From the NCBI RefSeq assembly GCF_018687715.1, contig NC_056760.1, positions 32,443,501 through 32,507,500 on the forward strand: 64,000 nt of DNA, written 5' to 3'. The position numbers were made by a program, and so were the translations under genes. This stretch comes from Carya illinoinensis (lineage: Eukaryota; Streptophyta; Magnoliopsida; Fagales; Juglandaceae). The notes beneath the pieces were generated by a model. That model saw nothing but the letters and a program-made list of their open reading frames with translations, made no database searches and had not been told where the DNA came from. Positions 23,093 through 34,428 of the stretch are shown here, piece by piece (the first letter of the stretch is position 1; every line of letters starts with the position of its first letter).

Positions 23093-23270
23093 TCTTACTG
23101 TTGAGGGCTCCTGTTGAGATTTTTTTTTTTTTTTTATCTTTTTAAATTTCTTTTTATTTAGTGATTAAGGAAGTATTTTTAATAATGTTGTGAATTATTT
23201 ATTTGTTTGATAAAAAAGTGTAAAAAATGTAGCTAAATGAAGCCCCAGGTGTAGCTATAGAGCCGCCCAT
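23093..23270. mobile_element. MITE relic of the 8588 family
   Basis: Contains the family core ttagtgattaaggaagtatt inside an A/T-rich body, with GC-richer ends (gttgagggctcctgttgag and agctatagagccgccc) that are weakly inverted. Confidence 0.45.
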
Positions 23271-24742
23271 TATATTTTAGATATGGTATATTAATTATTG
23301 TGACTGAAAATAATAAAATTTAGGATGAAAGGTTGTCTATATTACTCATAGAGAAGAAACGCGTGATTAATGTTTAATAACTTTAATGTTGATGGTTTGA
23401 TGATCAATGGGATGACACATGATAGCACCAACCAAAAAATACATAAAATAAATAAATAGAATCGAAGATGACACGTGTGAGCTAGATCTCAATAATTGAT
23501 TATATATTTCAGATAAGGACTTAATAAAGAGAAGAAGATTAGATTTGTTAACGTCTAAAATCGCACAAGAGATAAAAAACTTCTTAGGATACTCTTTGCG
23601 TTTATCTATATATTAAATAATAAATAAATAAATAAAAATAAAGAAAAACATATGAATTTATGTGATTAGATATTCCGATGGCTCTTTTCTCCCTTTCCAT
23701 TTGTTGCGTGATTTTAAGCATTAATAAGATTAGACAATGAATTAAGGAAAAGCAAATCCAACTTGGGGAACATAGCTCTATACAGGACAAGAAAAGTCGT
23801 CCATCATGCAAAATCGTAGAGAGGGAGAGCCCTCACGGGGAATCAGTCCAAGGGCTGCCAAAACAAAATAATCATGTGGTCCCAAGATAATGAATTTCAT
23901 TGATTGATGGATATCGGTGTGTGGTTTAGAGAAATGAAGCATTTAATTTACTTTGAAGATAACAAGCATGGATCAGCGTCGTCGAAATAATCGCATTGAC
24001 CTTTTTATCGTTTTCTTTGCCTCTGATATTGGATTAGACTAATGGAAGTTTGCCAGCGAAAGGCACTTTATACACAAGATTAGGAAAACTACTTTGTCTT
24101 ATTGCCATGGGCGATGGATTTTCTTGGAATGGCCTTTCTAGCGGAGTGTAAAAAGTCAAAAGCTGTGCCACCTATCTATACTGACAGGCTAATATAAATA
24201 TAAATACATATACTGTAGAGTAATTTCTTTATAATGCAGGTATTTGCAGGAGAAAAGTATTTAGATCGGTTTTATTATAAAGATAAGTTTATAAACTAAG
24301 TGATGTGGTTTCTTTTATCATGAATACTACTTATCATTTCACATTATATATTTTATATATTTTAATATTATTTTATTTTATTTTATACTTATTAAATTAA
24401 TTGAGTTATTCTATTTTTTTTTATATATATATACCAAATATTTGTTATAGAAAAAAAATTAAAATAGATATGATGTGTAATGTGTGAGAATGATAAATAA
24501 AATTATATATGTCTCATCTATGTACTATCCAAATGTCTCATAAGTTTATCCTTATTGAATGTGAGTTTATGGTACAATGGGTTCCTATTTGTTCTTTGGT
24601 CTTCTACAATATTTGCCTTAGAATGAAACTTAGAAACTAAAGGTGGTATAAGATAATCTTTCAAATGTTGTTTTTGGATCTTATCGGCGAAGATAAAGGT
24701 TTCTATGGTTATGTCTAAAGTCTTATATTTGAGAGAGACCAA
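23271..24742. other. Intergenic DNA, nothing recognised
   Basis: No gene or element end is supported. The minus-strand open frame at 24518-24742 shows no domain and lies directly beside the copia LTR. Confidence 0.5.
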
Positions 24743-24747
24743 AGTAT

Positions 24748-24989
24748 TGATAAGATTACAAAGATAATGATTTTGATAGAAACCACCTTAAACTGTTTGT
24801 GGTGCAGGAGTCTTTATTTATAGTCAATGATTTACAATTGGTAAATGTATAAATTGAATGCCATTAATGCCTTTTGCTGTACAATTCATATATAGGACAA
24901 ATCCTACATCATAATTTTAGCTATATGCCATTTTGTCATTATTTCTATGTTTTGGTTCGTCGTGATTATCTCCACAATTATCTCCAATA
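24748..24989 (-). repeat. Copia 3' LTR (left copy)
   Basis: 242 bp beginning tgataagattacaaa and ending tatctccaata. Aligns throughout with 31008-31259 with scattered substitutions. Confidence 0.85.
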
Positions 24990-24999
24990 ACCCCCCGCA

Positions 25000-25760
25000 A
25001 GACTAGCGTGGGAGCTCACACGTGAAACTTGGATTGAAATAGATTAGACACTGGTCAAGAGGGATTTTTAGTGAAGATATGCGCAATCTAGAGATTAGAG
25101 GGAACATGATAAATCTACAAAACGCCACTGCATACTAATTCACGAACAAAATGATAATCAAGGTCAATGTGGTTAGACCTCTTTTGTGAAATTGGATTTT
25201 GTGTCATGAATATAGCACTTTTATTGTCACACAACAAGATAGGTGGTGTTGGTGGTGGTATGTGCAAATCACGAAGGAGGTGCAGGAGCCACTTGACTTC
25301 AGTGGCAGTGAATGCTAGAGCTTGATACTCGGATTCTGTACTGGATTGAGAAACAGTAGGTTGCTTTTTAGCACTCTAGGAAACCAAATTTTCACCAAGA
25401 AAGATAACATTGCCAGAAGTGGATCATTGTGTGTCCAGGCAACCAGCCCAAACAGCATTGGAATAGGCAAAGATATCAAATTGGTTGCTTGGACTTATAA
25501 AGCGCTCGAATTGCATCGTTCCTTTAATATATCAGAGGATACTTTTTACAGCTTAAAAGTGATATGTAGTCAGATCATGCATAAATTGGCTAATAGAATT
25601 AACAGCATGGGTAATATCAGGTCTTATAATTGTGAGATATTGCAAAGCTCCAACTAGAACGATAGTGTGTAGGAGAATGGAAGGCAATACCAATTTCACT
25701 TAACTGCTGCGAGACAACCATTGGGGTAGCAATGGATTTACAATCAAGCAACTCAGCCTA
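25000..25760 (-). pseudogene. Copia RNase H domain remnant
   Basis: On the minus strand, reading in changing frames, the words SGSCTSFVIC, CCVTIKVLYS and RGLTTLTLIIILFVN at about 25140-25290 correspond to the end of a copia RNase H (the family has a conserved CDN-x-SA and H-x-DI-x-YHFVR here). The upstream part (25320-25690) contains recognisable AWTHNDPL and [10 protein letters not shown] segments. Several stops. Confidence 0.6.
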
Positions 25761-26600
25761 AAAAAGGATATCCCGAGCATACTTCATATGGCTAAGAAAT
25801 AAGCCAGAGTTATCTCGATGTACTTCAAGACCCAAAAAATAATGAAGGGGCCCGAGATCCTTCATAGAAAATTCTGATCTATATTTCATGATGAAGAGAT
25901 CAAGAAGGTCCACATCGTTACCTGTGAATATCATCAACATAGGAAAAAAAAAATTATGCCCTTAATCGTGGAGTGAACAAAGAGACTAAAGTCAACCTTG
26001 TTGCATATAAAGCCGAGTTTGAGTAAAAAGGTGCTTGCTTCAAACCATGGATTGCCTTTTGGAGGTGACAAACAGAATTTGAACAATAAGGATCAATATA
26101 GCCCGATGGTTGTTTCATATAAACCTCCTCCTGTAAAAAACCATGTAAGAATGCATTTTTGATATCTACTTGATGAAAAGGCTAGCTGCGAGATATTGCA
26201 ATAGACAGAACGATACGAACTGTAGATGCCTTAATAAAGAGACTGAATGTGTCATGAAAATCAAGACCATAAAGTTGTGTATAGCCCTCTGCCACAAGAT
26301 GAGCTTTATACTGATCAACAGAACCATCGGAGTGATATTTGATGCAGAAAACCCGCTTGTAGCCAACCACATTTTTATCTAGTGGTTGGGGCATGTGTTT
26401 CCATGTGTTATTGAGAGTAAGAGGCCAAATTTTGTAATCCATGACAACAATCCATTTTGAGCATTTGGCTGCACTTTTAAAACCCTTTGGCTCCTTCATT
26501 GCGAGTAATGAGAACAACAGTGAAGAATGCGGAACTTCATAAACATAATTATAAGTCTTGGACTCAAAGATACCAGCCTTACCATGGGTGACCATGGAAT
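25758..26600 (-). pseudogene. Copia reverse transcriptase remnant
   Basis: Blocks on the minus strand: 26510-26182 opens the domain (WKHMPQPLDKNVVGYKRVF and DQYKAHLVAEGYTQ), followed by a broken middle, then 25940-25758 (MKDLGPLHYFLGLEV). The catalytic YVDD codons are present near 25945-25955 but in a different frame from the downstream block, so a frameshift lies at the active site. Non-functional. Confidence 0.8.
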
Positions 26601-26677
26601 GATCATTTTGTACAAGTGCAGAAGCAATGATTGGGGAGGCATTGAAAGAGATGCAATAGCATGAGATGAGTTAGGAG

Positions 26678-27890
26678 CTACCACAGGTGTGGGAGAAGCC
26701 TCAGTAGGCAAAGACACAACTGAGCTTTGAATGGGGCACAGTTCCGGGCGCAAGGCACACAAAACTTAGGCATAGTTGATTGTAGCAATGAAAGAGAACC
26801 TACAAAAGAGTGTGTAACGTGCAATAGAGATGCTATGGGGGAAGAGTCAGAAAAAGAAATATAATCTGATGGTGAAGTATTATGCTTTAAATTGGATGAG
26901 AAAAAAGGAAAACTACTTTTGTCAATCCAAGCATGTTGAGTTACAAAAACTCTATGGGAGATGAGATCAAGACAACGAAAACCATTGTAAGAGTTATTGT
27001 AACCAAGAAAGATGCAAGGTAGACTATGTGGCTCAAATTTATGTTGAGCATAATCTCTTAAATAAGGAGAGCACAAGCATCCAAAGGGATGAGAAAGAGC
27101 CTATCTAGGTGACTTACCATACAAAACTTCAAATGGGGAAATCCCATGTAGAACAGGTGTAGGCAATCGATTAATCGTGAAATAGCCGTGTTGAAGGCTT
27201 CAACCCAAAGACTTAGGGGGGCATGAGCATGGAAAAGCATGGTGAGGCCAGTTTTGGTAATATGTCAATGTTTTCTTTTTGCATGGCCATTTTGAGAGGA
27301 GGTATAGGGACAAGAAATTTGATGATATATACTGGATTTACTTAAGTGGGATTTAAACCACATACTTGTAAACTCACCACCTCTATCACTTCGCAAAGCT
27401 TTTATTTTAGCCGATAATTGATTTTCAACGAATGCTTAGAAACGTAAGAAAGTGTCATAAAAATCGGCTTTATTCTTTAAAGGATATATCAAAGTGAAAC
27501 GTGAATGGTCATCAGTAAAAATGATGTAATAACGATAACTAGAAATATATGCTACGGGAGTGGGACCCCATAAATCACAATGGACAAGGCCTAATATAGA
27601 GGGGGATCGCTTCTCACTTATAGAAAATGGAAGTTTATGACTCTTAGCTTTTTGACAACTTGCGCATAAAGTTGGATTAGGCAAAATGGAAGTGAGAGAT
27701 AAATGACTCATCTTATTAAGCATTGTAATTATTTTTGGGGATACATGGCCTAAACGTGTGTGCCAAATATCAAATGAAGCACGCAAGTTGTGTTTGTGGA
27801 GGATGGAGGAAAAAGCACGGTGTCCACACTGCAGCACATAAAGACCATGAACACGTTTACCACTTGCCACCGCCTTTCTTGTTTGAAGGT
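26678..27890 (-). pseudogene. Copia GAG-pre-integrase and integrase remnant
   Basis: The HHCC zinc-binding segment is at 27780-27640 (WHTRLGHVS, then LCASCQKAKSH). The catalytic core follows: Asp in VHCDLWGP, Asp in LRSDRGGEF (about 27390-27370), then QNGHAKRKH near 27290-27265, where the family's catalytic Glu is replaced by Lys and the next Arg codon by a TGA stop. The C-terminal FLGYNNSYNGFRCLD segment is at 27010-26950. Integrase activity would be lost. Confidence 0.85.
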
Positions 27891-27891
27891 T

Positions 27892-28117
27892 CTATATGAG
27901 GAATTCATTGTCAGTAAAAGAAAGTGAGTAAGGAAAATCAGATGTGAGTTTACTAACAGACAACAGATTTTTGGTTAAATCGGGAACAACCAACACATCA
28001 AGTAAATTGAGAGATAGAATAGGAGAAGAAGAATCAGTATGAGAAATGGATAGGGAGGTTCCATTGCTAACAATAACCATGTCCTTACCATTATATGGCT
28101 CTACCTTGTCAAGGAGA
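27892..28117 (-). pseudogene. Copia protease, downstream fragment
   Basis: Contains LDKVEPYNGKDMVIVSNGTS and the NLLDVLVVPDLTKNLLSVSKL stretch typical of the region between copia protease and integrase. It is cut off from its N-terminal part (30112-30085) by the solo LTR. Confidence 0.75.
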
Positions 28118-28122
28118 GTCAC

Positions 28123-30079
28123 TGTGACGCCTCCAAATCCCCACGCACGGACACGGGAAAATCGAGATGTCCGGATGGTGACATCATAGGTCACCACCCT
28201 ATCAACGAGTGTCAAGTGTGTGTATAAGCAACAAATGTGCACGAAGAAACACGCAGCGGATAGCAAAGTCATAACTAAGTACCAGAATTTTTCATTGTTT
28301 AATACAAATCTGTTCAAAACATACATAATAAAATATTACAAACTACAAATATAGTTTCAAATCCAACAACATGGCATAAACTTCAACTTAGTACTTCGGC
28401 GGAGCCGCCTCCTCAGGCTCAGCCTCCTCCTCCTCCTCGATCTCTGCACCAAAATCTACGGTACCAAAAATAGTGCCGCAGGTAAGTAAGATCCAAACAC
28501 CACTAGATAAAACCATAATAAACTCCATAATATGCATGAAAGAATGCAAATGCTCATATCCCATAAAAAAAAAAAAAAAGCACATTTTCCACACACGCCA
28601 AAATCCCATTTTGGCCCAGAACACAACCTTTAAACATAACCTTGCCATCATCCTCGATAATGGCCCAAAAACCAAACCATCAGAGCACTGTAGGCGGGAA
28701 TCGTAGGCGGGACTACCACCATCCCTGCTCACCACTGTCCCTTCGTGTGCATCGTAGGCGGGAATCACAGACGGGATTCTATCACCATCCTTACGCCGCG
28801 TGCACCGTAGGCGGGATTCTACCACCGTCCCTGTTTACCACCATCCCTACGCCGCGTGCCTCTGATTCAAACCAGTCAGTCCAAACGTTCACATATTCCA
28901 TAAATCATTTCTCACTTACAAGTCCAGTTTTTATTTTACAAACACATGTACATGCATGCAACTACACGAAAACCCAGTTTTTCCTTTTTTAAACATGAAC
29001 ATGTGTGCACTATACAATGCAAACATCAAGGCACAAACCAACCAACCAATCACAAACAGCCAAACCAATCAACTCCGTCCTTAATCTATCCGATCCCCGA
29101 ACTCCTCGGACTCAGTCCGGAATCAACCAACCAACTAGATAATTTATTGTAAGAGAAAAATATATTTAAATCTAAAACTAGAGTTTGAAAAATACTTACA
29201 GTGCTATACGGTATTTTTTGAAAGCTCGCGGCGTTGCAAACGGCGGATGAAAAGCAACGTAACAGTGTAATTTACAGTGTGGCCGTGGGTAATAAATTAC
29301 CCACTTTCGAATGGGGATAAACCAAGACATGAAATTGATAGGGAAGGATCTTGAGATGTTTATGAAGCTAAAGGAAGTGAGTTTTGGCCGTGGGTGGCGA
29401 TGGAAACAGCGGTGGAAGGCCAAAAAGGGGCTGAACGGAGTTGAGCTCATGGGAGCTACTCCGGCAACGAATCGAGGCCAAAAATGGGTGGGTTAGGTCG
29501 GCAAAAGGTAGAGGAAGAAGCTGTGAAGAGGTGGTGGCCGGAGGTGGAGCGACGATACCGAAATCTGCAAGAATCCGTGTGGCTTAGAAGGGGCGTAGGG
29601 GGCTAACGGCTGGCCGGATGGGGGAGATATTTGGTGGGGTGGTGCACTGGCCGGAGGGGGATCGAATGCTGGTGGCTGTGTCGGCCACGTCAGCCGGCTG
29701 CGGCAGGTCTAGGCGGTTAAAGGGCCGCTGACGGGAAGGAGAAAGGGAAGAGGGGTAGCGCGCGGGGAGGGAGAAGGAGAAAGAAGAAGAAGAAAAAAGA
29801 AAAAGAAAGAAAAAGGAAAAAGAAAAAAGAAAAAAAAAAGAAAAGAAAAAAAAAAGATGAGGGAAAGAAATGAGGTCTAGTCCTCAATCCGAAAGTCCAA
29901 AAACTGATCTGCCGAAAACGATTTTAAAAATATAAAATGACTAAAATAAATTAAACATCGTATCAAATAAAATAAAAACCAATTTAAAATACAATAATTT
30001 AAAATAAAAAAAACTAATATATTAATTAAATTAAAAACAAATCCTTCAGCGAAAATACACGTAAAAACAGGTCATCACA
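28123..30079 (-). mobile_element. Solo LTR of the Tekay-like gypsy family, 1957 bp
   Basis: Starts tgtgacgcctcc and ends ggtcatcaca, the same ends as the LTR at 53137-55249 and the LTR start at 60238. It is flanked by an exact 5-bp duplication GTCAC (28118-28122 and 30080-30084), inside the copia protease region. No internal sequence is present, so it is a product of LTR-LTR recombination. Orientation is as in the full element (minus). The purine-rich stretch at 29768-29860 is shared with the other copies. Confidence 0.9.
28690..28860. repeat. Tandem-like 'gtaggcggga' repeats within the solo LTR
   Basis: Variants of gtaggcgggaatc or gtaggcgggattc appear at about 28692, 28707, 28756 and 28808, with a related cagacgggattc at about 28770, each followed by 'taccaccatccct' variants. 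The equivalent part of the LTR at 53137-55249 has a different sequence, so this is a family-internal variable region. Confidence 0.6.
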
Positions 30080-30084
30080 GTCAC

Positions 30085-30991
30085 ATATGAAGTCATTTGT
30101 GATGATTCTCTAGTATCAGTATACCAATCAGCAATATCATCATCAATTGAGCAATGTGCAAGTGATTCCACAAGATTGGCATGGGCATCAGTTTTGGTGT
30201 AGTGTTCATGGCAATGAGAGGCATAATGCCCTTCCTCACAACATATTTGACAGAACGGAGGGCGCTTAGGCTTGTTACAATTGCCTCATTTGGACTGCCC
30301 GCCTTTATAGCTATTTTTTTAGTAGTATTTTTCACCTTACCAATACGATTGGAATTGCAAATGGAGTGGAAACACCATAAGCTAAGACACTACTTGCAGA
30401 TTGATCAATAGGCTTGCAAAAAAGGTCAAAGCTTTATGCTTTAGGAACAATATCCTTGAAACTTGGTAGAGGAGTTAGTGAGAGTTGAGTGGTAGAAAAA
30501 GTGGAGAATTCATGGCCTAAACCACGTAAATACCAGTAAACTTTATCAATGTCGTCCACTAGACGTCCCCTTGTAGAAAGTTAATCACAATGAGCCTTGA
30601 AGACTCGAGAATAATCTCCAATACTACGAGAACCACACTTTATTAACTGAAGTTCATCTTTCAAGGGCACACCAGATTCCCCTAGAAGTGGTGAGACAGA
30701 TTACTTCAGATAGAGCTTCTTCCATGAGAGAAGAAACAAGTAAATTGATGACTAGCTGGTCAGTTTGCTTCCATTCATCTTGCTGCAATGTTGACTTTGT
30801 GGAACCAGCAACAGATTGAGGCAATTGTGTGGTACCATCAATGTAACCATAGAGCCCTTGATATTGCAGGAGAGGAACCACTTGACTGTGCCAAAGGAGA
30901 AAGTTATATGATGAAAGCTTAATAGTGACCATGTGTACCATGGTGTTGAAGGAAAGGGTTGTGAAGGAAGAAGAGGAGGAGGTATTGACAA
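30085..30991 (-). pseudogene. Copia gag and start of protease
   Basis: Begins at the ATG at 30991 (MSIPPPLLPSQPFPSTP) and shifts frame near 30940 into a gag-like stretch (TIKLSSYNFLLWHSQVVPLL). A zinc knuckle CQICCEEGHYASHC (C-x2-C-x4-H-x4-C) is at about 30250-30205. The protease start near 30125-30095 reads DTRESS where copia has D-T/S-G, so the catalytic Gly is replaced by Arg. The coding line is then interrupted by the solo LTR. Confidence 0.75.
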
Positions 30992-31007
30992 CCTAGCTTT
31001 GATACCA

Positions 31008-31259
31008 TGATAGGATTACAAAAATAATGATTTTGGTAAAAACTACCTTAAACTGCTTGTGGGGCGAGTCTTTATTTATAGTGAATGCTTTACAATTGGT
31101 AAATGTATAAATTGAATGCCATTAATGGATTTTGCTATACAGTCCATATATAGGACAAATCCTACACCATAATTTTAGCTATATGCCATTTTGTCATTGT
31201 TTCCATGTTTTGCTCATTCATGATTAACTCCACGATGCTCTCCACAATTATCTCAAATT
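31008..31259 (-). repeat. Copia 5' LTR (right copy)
   Basis: 252 bp beginning tgataggattacaaaa. Its inner edge meets the PBS (minus-strand tggtatcaaagc). Confidence 0.85.
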
Positions 31260-31264
31260 AGTAT

Positions 31265-31880
31265 TTTCATGAAGGAGGCAACTTGTCAGTCGAACAAGTA
31301 ACTTGGAGACATTTGGTAATATACCCATTTCCCATTAGCCTAATTTGCGATAAAACATATAGTTAACTCATAGGCTTGCTCTACAACGTATTCGAAATCA
31401 TTCATCTTAAAACCAAGAAATTGGCTTGCAAGGTACTTCTATTATGCCATCTTGTACAACATACTTATTTTCAAGAACAATCTAAATCTCTTTATTATTT
31501 TTAATGTGTAGGTAAACATAAAACAATGTATCACTTAAATGACTTAAAATCCTACGTCATCTATACAAATTATCTTGTCATCTTTTCTTACCAACACTTA
31601 AATTTAATCTTCCAAATTTTTTGGGTGCAATATGTTCATTAGAAGTCAAGGTGACAAAAAATTAATTAACACCCGTAGGGCATGTCTAGAAACTATGAAA
31701 ATTTTAAAAATTCCTAAAAGTTCTCATAATTCCATTCTCAAATATAATTCAAATACAAAACACTTTTAAATTTCAAAATTTCAATTTTTTTCAAAAATCA
31801 TTATCTAATCAATATTCAAGCACAAAAATCAATGCAACTTTTATAAACCTAAAAAATAATATTTAAATAATTTTTTAACT
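31265..31880. other. Intergenic DNA, nothing recognised
   Basis: AT-rich sequence between the copia element and the interrupted MITE. The end (31670-31880) may already be eroded MITE-like sequence. Confidence 0.5.
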
Positions 31881-31904
31881 TTATACTATTTTTAATCTAA
31901 TCAT

Positions 31905-31946
31905 TAAAATTCTTCGTTTGTTTTTGTAGATGAGACGAGATGAGAT
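31905..31946. mobile_element. Left part of a MITE interrupted by the chromovirus
   Basis: The words cgtttgtttttgtagatgag and gagatgagat match the left end of the AT-rich MITE family. The match continues immediately after the gypsy element at 41602, sharing the duplicated GAGAT. Confidence 0.65.
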
Positions 31947-32529
31947 TGTTAGCTATTAGAATGAAGATGAGGCTATTGTTGAATGGTGTTGAGAGAGAAG
32001 GAGATGGATTCAGAGAAAATGCAACGTAATGAAAGAAAATGTGCTACTGATATAAATTATCATAAGTTCACAAAGTCACTAGGGTTCTTCAAGGGACCCA
32101 AAACCTCCAAAGAGAGTCCAAAATATAAATATGACAAAAACTACGCTCCCACTCCCCTGACTTACCTCTTATTCCACTATTCTGACATTGCATAACCGAA
32201 TGGTGCAGGACAAAGGACAATGCATAATGGAAGAAAACACAACACAGCATTTCAGGACTTGAAAGGTGCATTTTACATTCATAGAACTTAAAAAAAAAAA
32301 GGACAGAAACGTAAATGACACATAAATCAATAAAATATAGACAAAAGAATGTAGAACTTAGAGGTTACAATAAATAATCCTTCTAGCAGCATTGTTTAGG
32401 AGGACCCTTGTACACAACGTTTAGAGTTCTACTTACTTCCTTCGACATCTTTGATCTTCTCAGTACATTCAGTTCAAAGTTCCAATCTTGAAGATCCCTA
32501 TCCTCTCTCAGCCATAGAGAACCCTAACA
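31947..32529 (-). repeat. Chromovirus 3' LTR (left copy)
   Basis: 583 bp, tgttag...ctaaca. Aligns with 41094-41601 with many substitutions and small indels, which implies an old insertion. Confidence 0.88.
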
Positions 32530-32540
32530 AACAGCCCCCC

Positions 32541-33840
32541 TTAAATCATTTTGTCCACAAGGTGGGGGTAGGGCCTTCGTAGACACCATAGCAACTCCCA
32601 GCTGTTATCTTCGTCAGTGGTGCTAGACCACTTAACTAGGACTTCAGTCATGGCTCGATCTCCTTGCCGCTTCAATCTTCTATCGACGATGGCTTTGGGC
32701 TTAGGTAATATTTCACCGTGTGGATCCACTGGGGGTAAGGTAGCTAACAGCTGAATCTGAGCTCCCACTTTCTTTTTTAGCGTAGAAATGTGAAAGGTGG
32801 GATGGAGCCTCAGCGATTGGGATAGATCTAGACAGTATGCGACGGTGCCAACCCTCTGCAGTACCTTGAATGGTCCATAATACCTGGGAGGGAGCTTGAG
32901 ATTCTTGCGGTTCACCAAAAATGGAATCTTCTGCTTGAAATTCCATTTTTGATCTACATTTATATGCATACAACTTCATGCGCTGTTGGGCTGCATTTAA
33001 ATTTTCTTTGAGAATTTCTATAATCTATTGCCTGTCCCAAAGCAATAGATCCACTTCTAGGCTAGCTGAGGTACCAGGGATATAGGAAATTAGTGAGGGT
33101 GGAGGGTAGCCATAGAGTGCCTGAAAAGGGGTCAATTTGGTGGCTGAGTGGTATGAAGTGTTGTACCAGTATTCAGCTAGGGTTAGCCAGTGTGTCTGTC
33201 GGTTTGGTTTTTGGCTTGTGTAACACCTGAGATAGGACTCAAGGCATTTATTGAGAGCCTCTATGTGGCCGTCACTCTAAGGGTGATAGCCTGAACTAAA
33301 CTGTAGTGTTGAGCCCTACAGCGTAAACAATGCTTTCCAAAAAGAACTGATGAAAATGGGTCCCTGTTAAACGGATTTAGGTAATCCATGGAGTCTAAAG
33401 ATGTTGTCTATAAATAGCCCAGCCACTGTACATGCCATATATGGGTGGGTGAGGGCAATGAAGTGAATGAATTTGGTGAACCTGTCCACTACCACCATAA
33501 TTACATATTGGCCCTTAGATTTGGGTAAACCTTCAAGGAAGTCCATAGAAAGGCTTGTCCATGCTTGTTGGGGTATTGGGAGGGGTTGTAATAACCCTAC
33601 AGGCAGTGTGGTTTCCTATTTGACTTGTTGACACACTTCATATTCTCTTACAAGCCTTTCGATATTTGCCTTCATCCCCTTCCAAATAAAATCTCTTAGC
33701 CCTTTGGTATGTCTTCAAGTAACCCGCATGGCCCCCGATTAGGTCATCATGAATAAAGTGCAAGACCTTGGTCTTGAAGGCTAAATCAGTAACTATAAAT
33801 AATCTCTCAACCCCTGGTGCAATCTGTATCCTGGGCACTC
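32541..33840 (-). pseudogene. Chromovirus integrase and chromodomain
   Basis: The zinc-binding start is in 33838-33638 (HFIHDDLIGGHAG). The core follows with MDFLEGLPKSKG at about 33545-33510 and VVVDRFTKFIHF just after. A stop replaces the Ser-Asp-Arg segment around the second catalytic Asp (about 33370). ALNKCLESYLRC near 33260 holds the expected Glu. The C-terminal frame at 32969-32541 contains YYGPFKVLQRVGTVAYCL, LHPTFHISTLKK and a chromodomain (PKPKAIVDRRLKRQGDRA, then EVLVKWSS and NSWELL), normally used to direct integration to heterochromatin. A frame change lies near 32960. Confidence 0.82.
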
Positions 33841-34428
33841 TTCAGTCTTTTCCTGCAGTTTGAAGATCAGTTGTTGTGTTTCAATTGAAGATCAGCTTGC
33901 CTTCAACTCATCCACCCACTCGAGTGTTGGAAAGGAAATCATAGCCACTATTTCTTCCATAGTCACCTTCCCTTCCATCTATCTAGATAAGGCATTTACC
34001 ACTTTATTCTCCTTGCCTTTTTTATAGGCAATCATGAAATGATAGCCCATAAGTTTACTCAACCATTTTTGCTGAGCTTCCGTGCCCACCCTTTATTCTG
34101 ACAGGAATTTGAGAGCTTGCTGGTTTGTTTTCACTATAAAGGGTCTTCCCAACAAATAAGGCCTCCATTTTTGTACTGCTATGACCAGAGCAAATAATTC
34201 CTTTTCGTAAGTCGAAAGGGAAAGAACCCTCCCCTTTAATGCCTTGCTCAAGTACACTATGGGGTGTTACAACTGCCCCAGTCCCTTCCCACTCCCATCA
34301 CACTCCACTGTAAAGGGCTGGGAGAAATCAGGTAGTCAAAGTATTGGGGGCTGTGTTACAGCTTGCTTTAAATCTTGGAAAGCCTTTTGAGCTGCCGGAG
34401 TCCAGTCAAAGGAATTCTTCCCCAACAA
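33841..34428 (-). pseudogene. Chromovirus RNase H region
   Basis: On minus, AFQDLKQAVTQPPI, then TVECDGSGKGLGQL near 34310-34270 and STYEKELFALVIAVQKW near 34220-34170, then KGKENKVVNALSR near 34020-33980. The Asp of ECDGS and Glu of YEKEL are kept. Stops occur, for example after GQL and after KFLSE. Confidence 0.7.

Larger units (their letters stand above)
24748..31259 (-). mobile_element. Ty1/copia LTR retrotransposon, broken, with a nested solo LTR
   Basis: Two LTRs of about 245 bp (24748-24989 and 31008-31259) bound gag-PR-INT-RT-RNase H in copia order on the minus strand. A 5-bp duplication AGTAT flanks the element (24743-24747 and 31260-31264). The minus-strand PBS (tggtatcaaagc) lies directly inside the right LTR, one mismatch from the initiator-Met tRNA type. 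A polypurine tract (gcggggggt on minus) lies inside the left LTR. Without the nested 1957-bp solo LTR and its 5-bp duplication it would be about 4.55 kb. Every coding domain is damaged. LTR ends have drifted from a TG start on the minus strand. Confidence 0.85.

Noticed and set aside
28388..28992. Open frames on both strands, including a minus frame with an acidic C-terminus
   Set aside because: Located inside a non-coding solo LTR.
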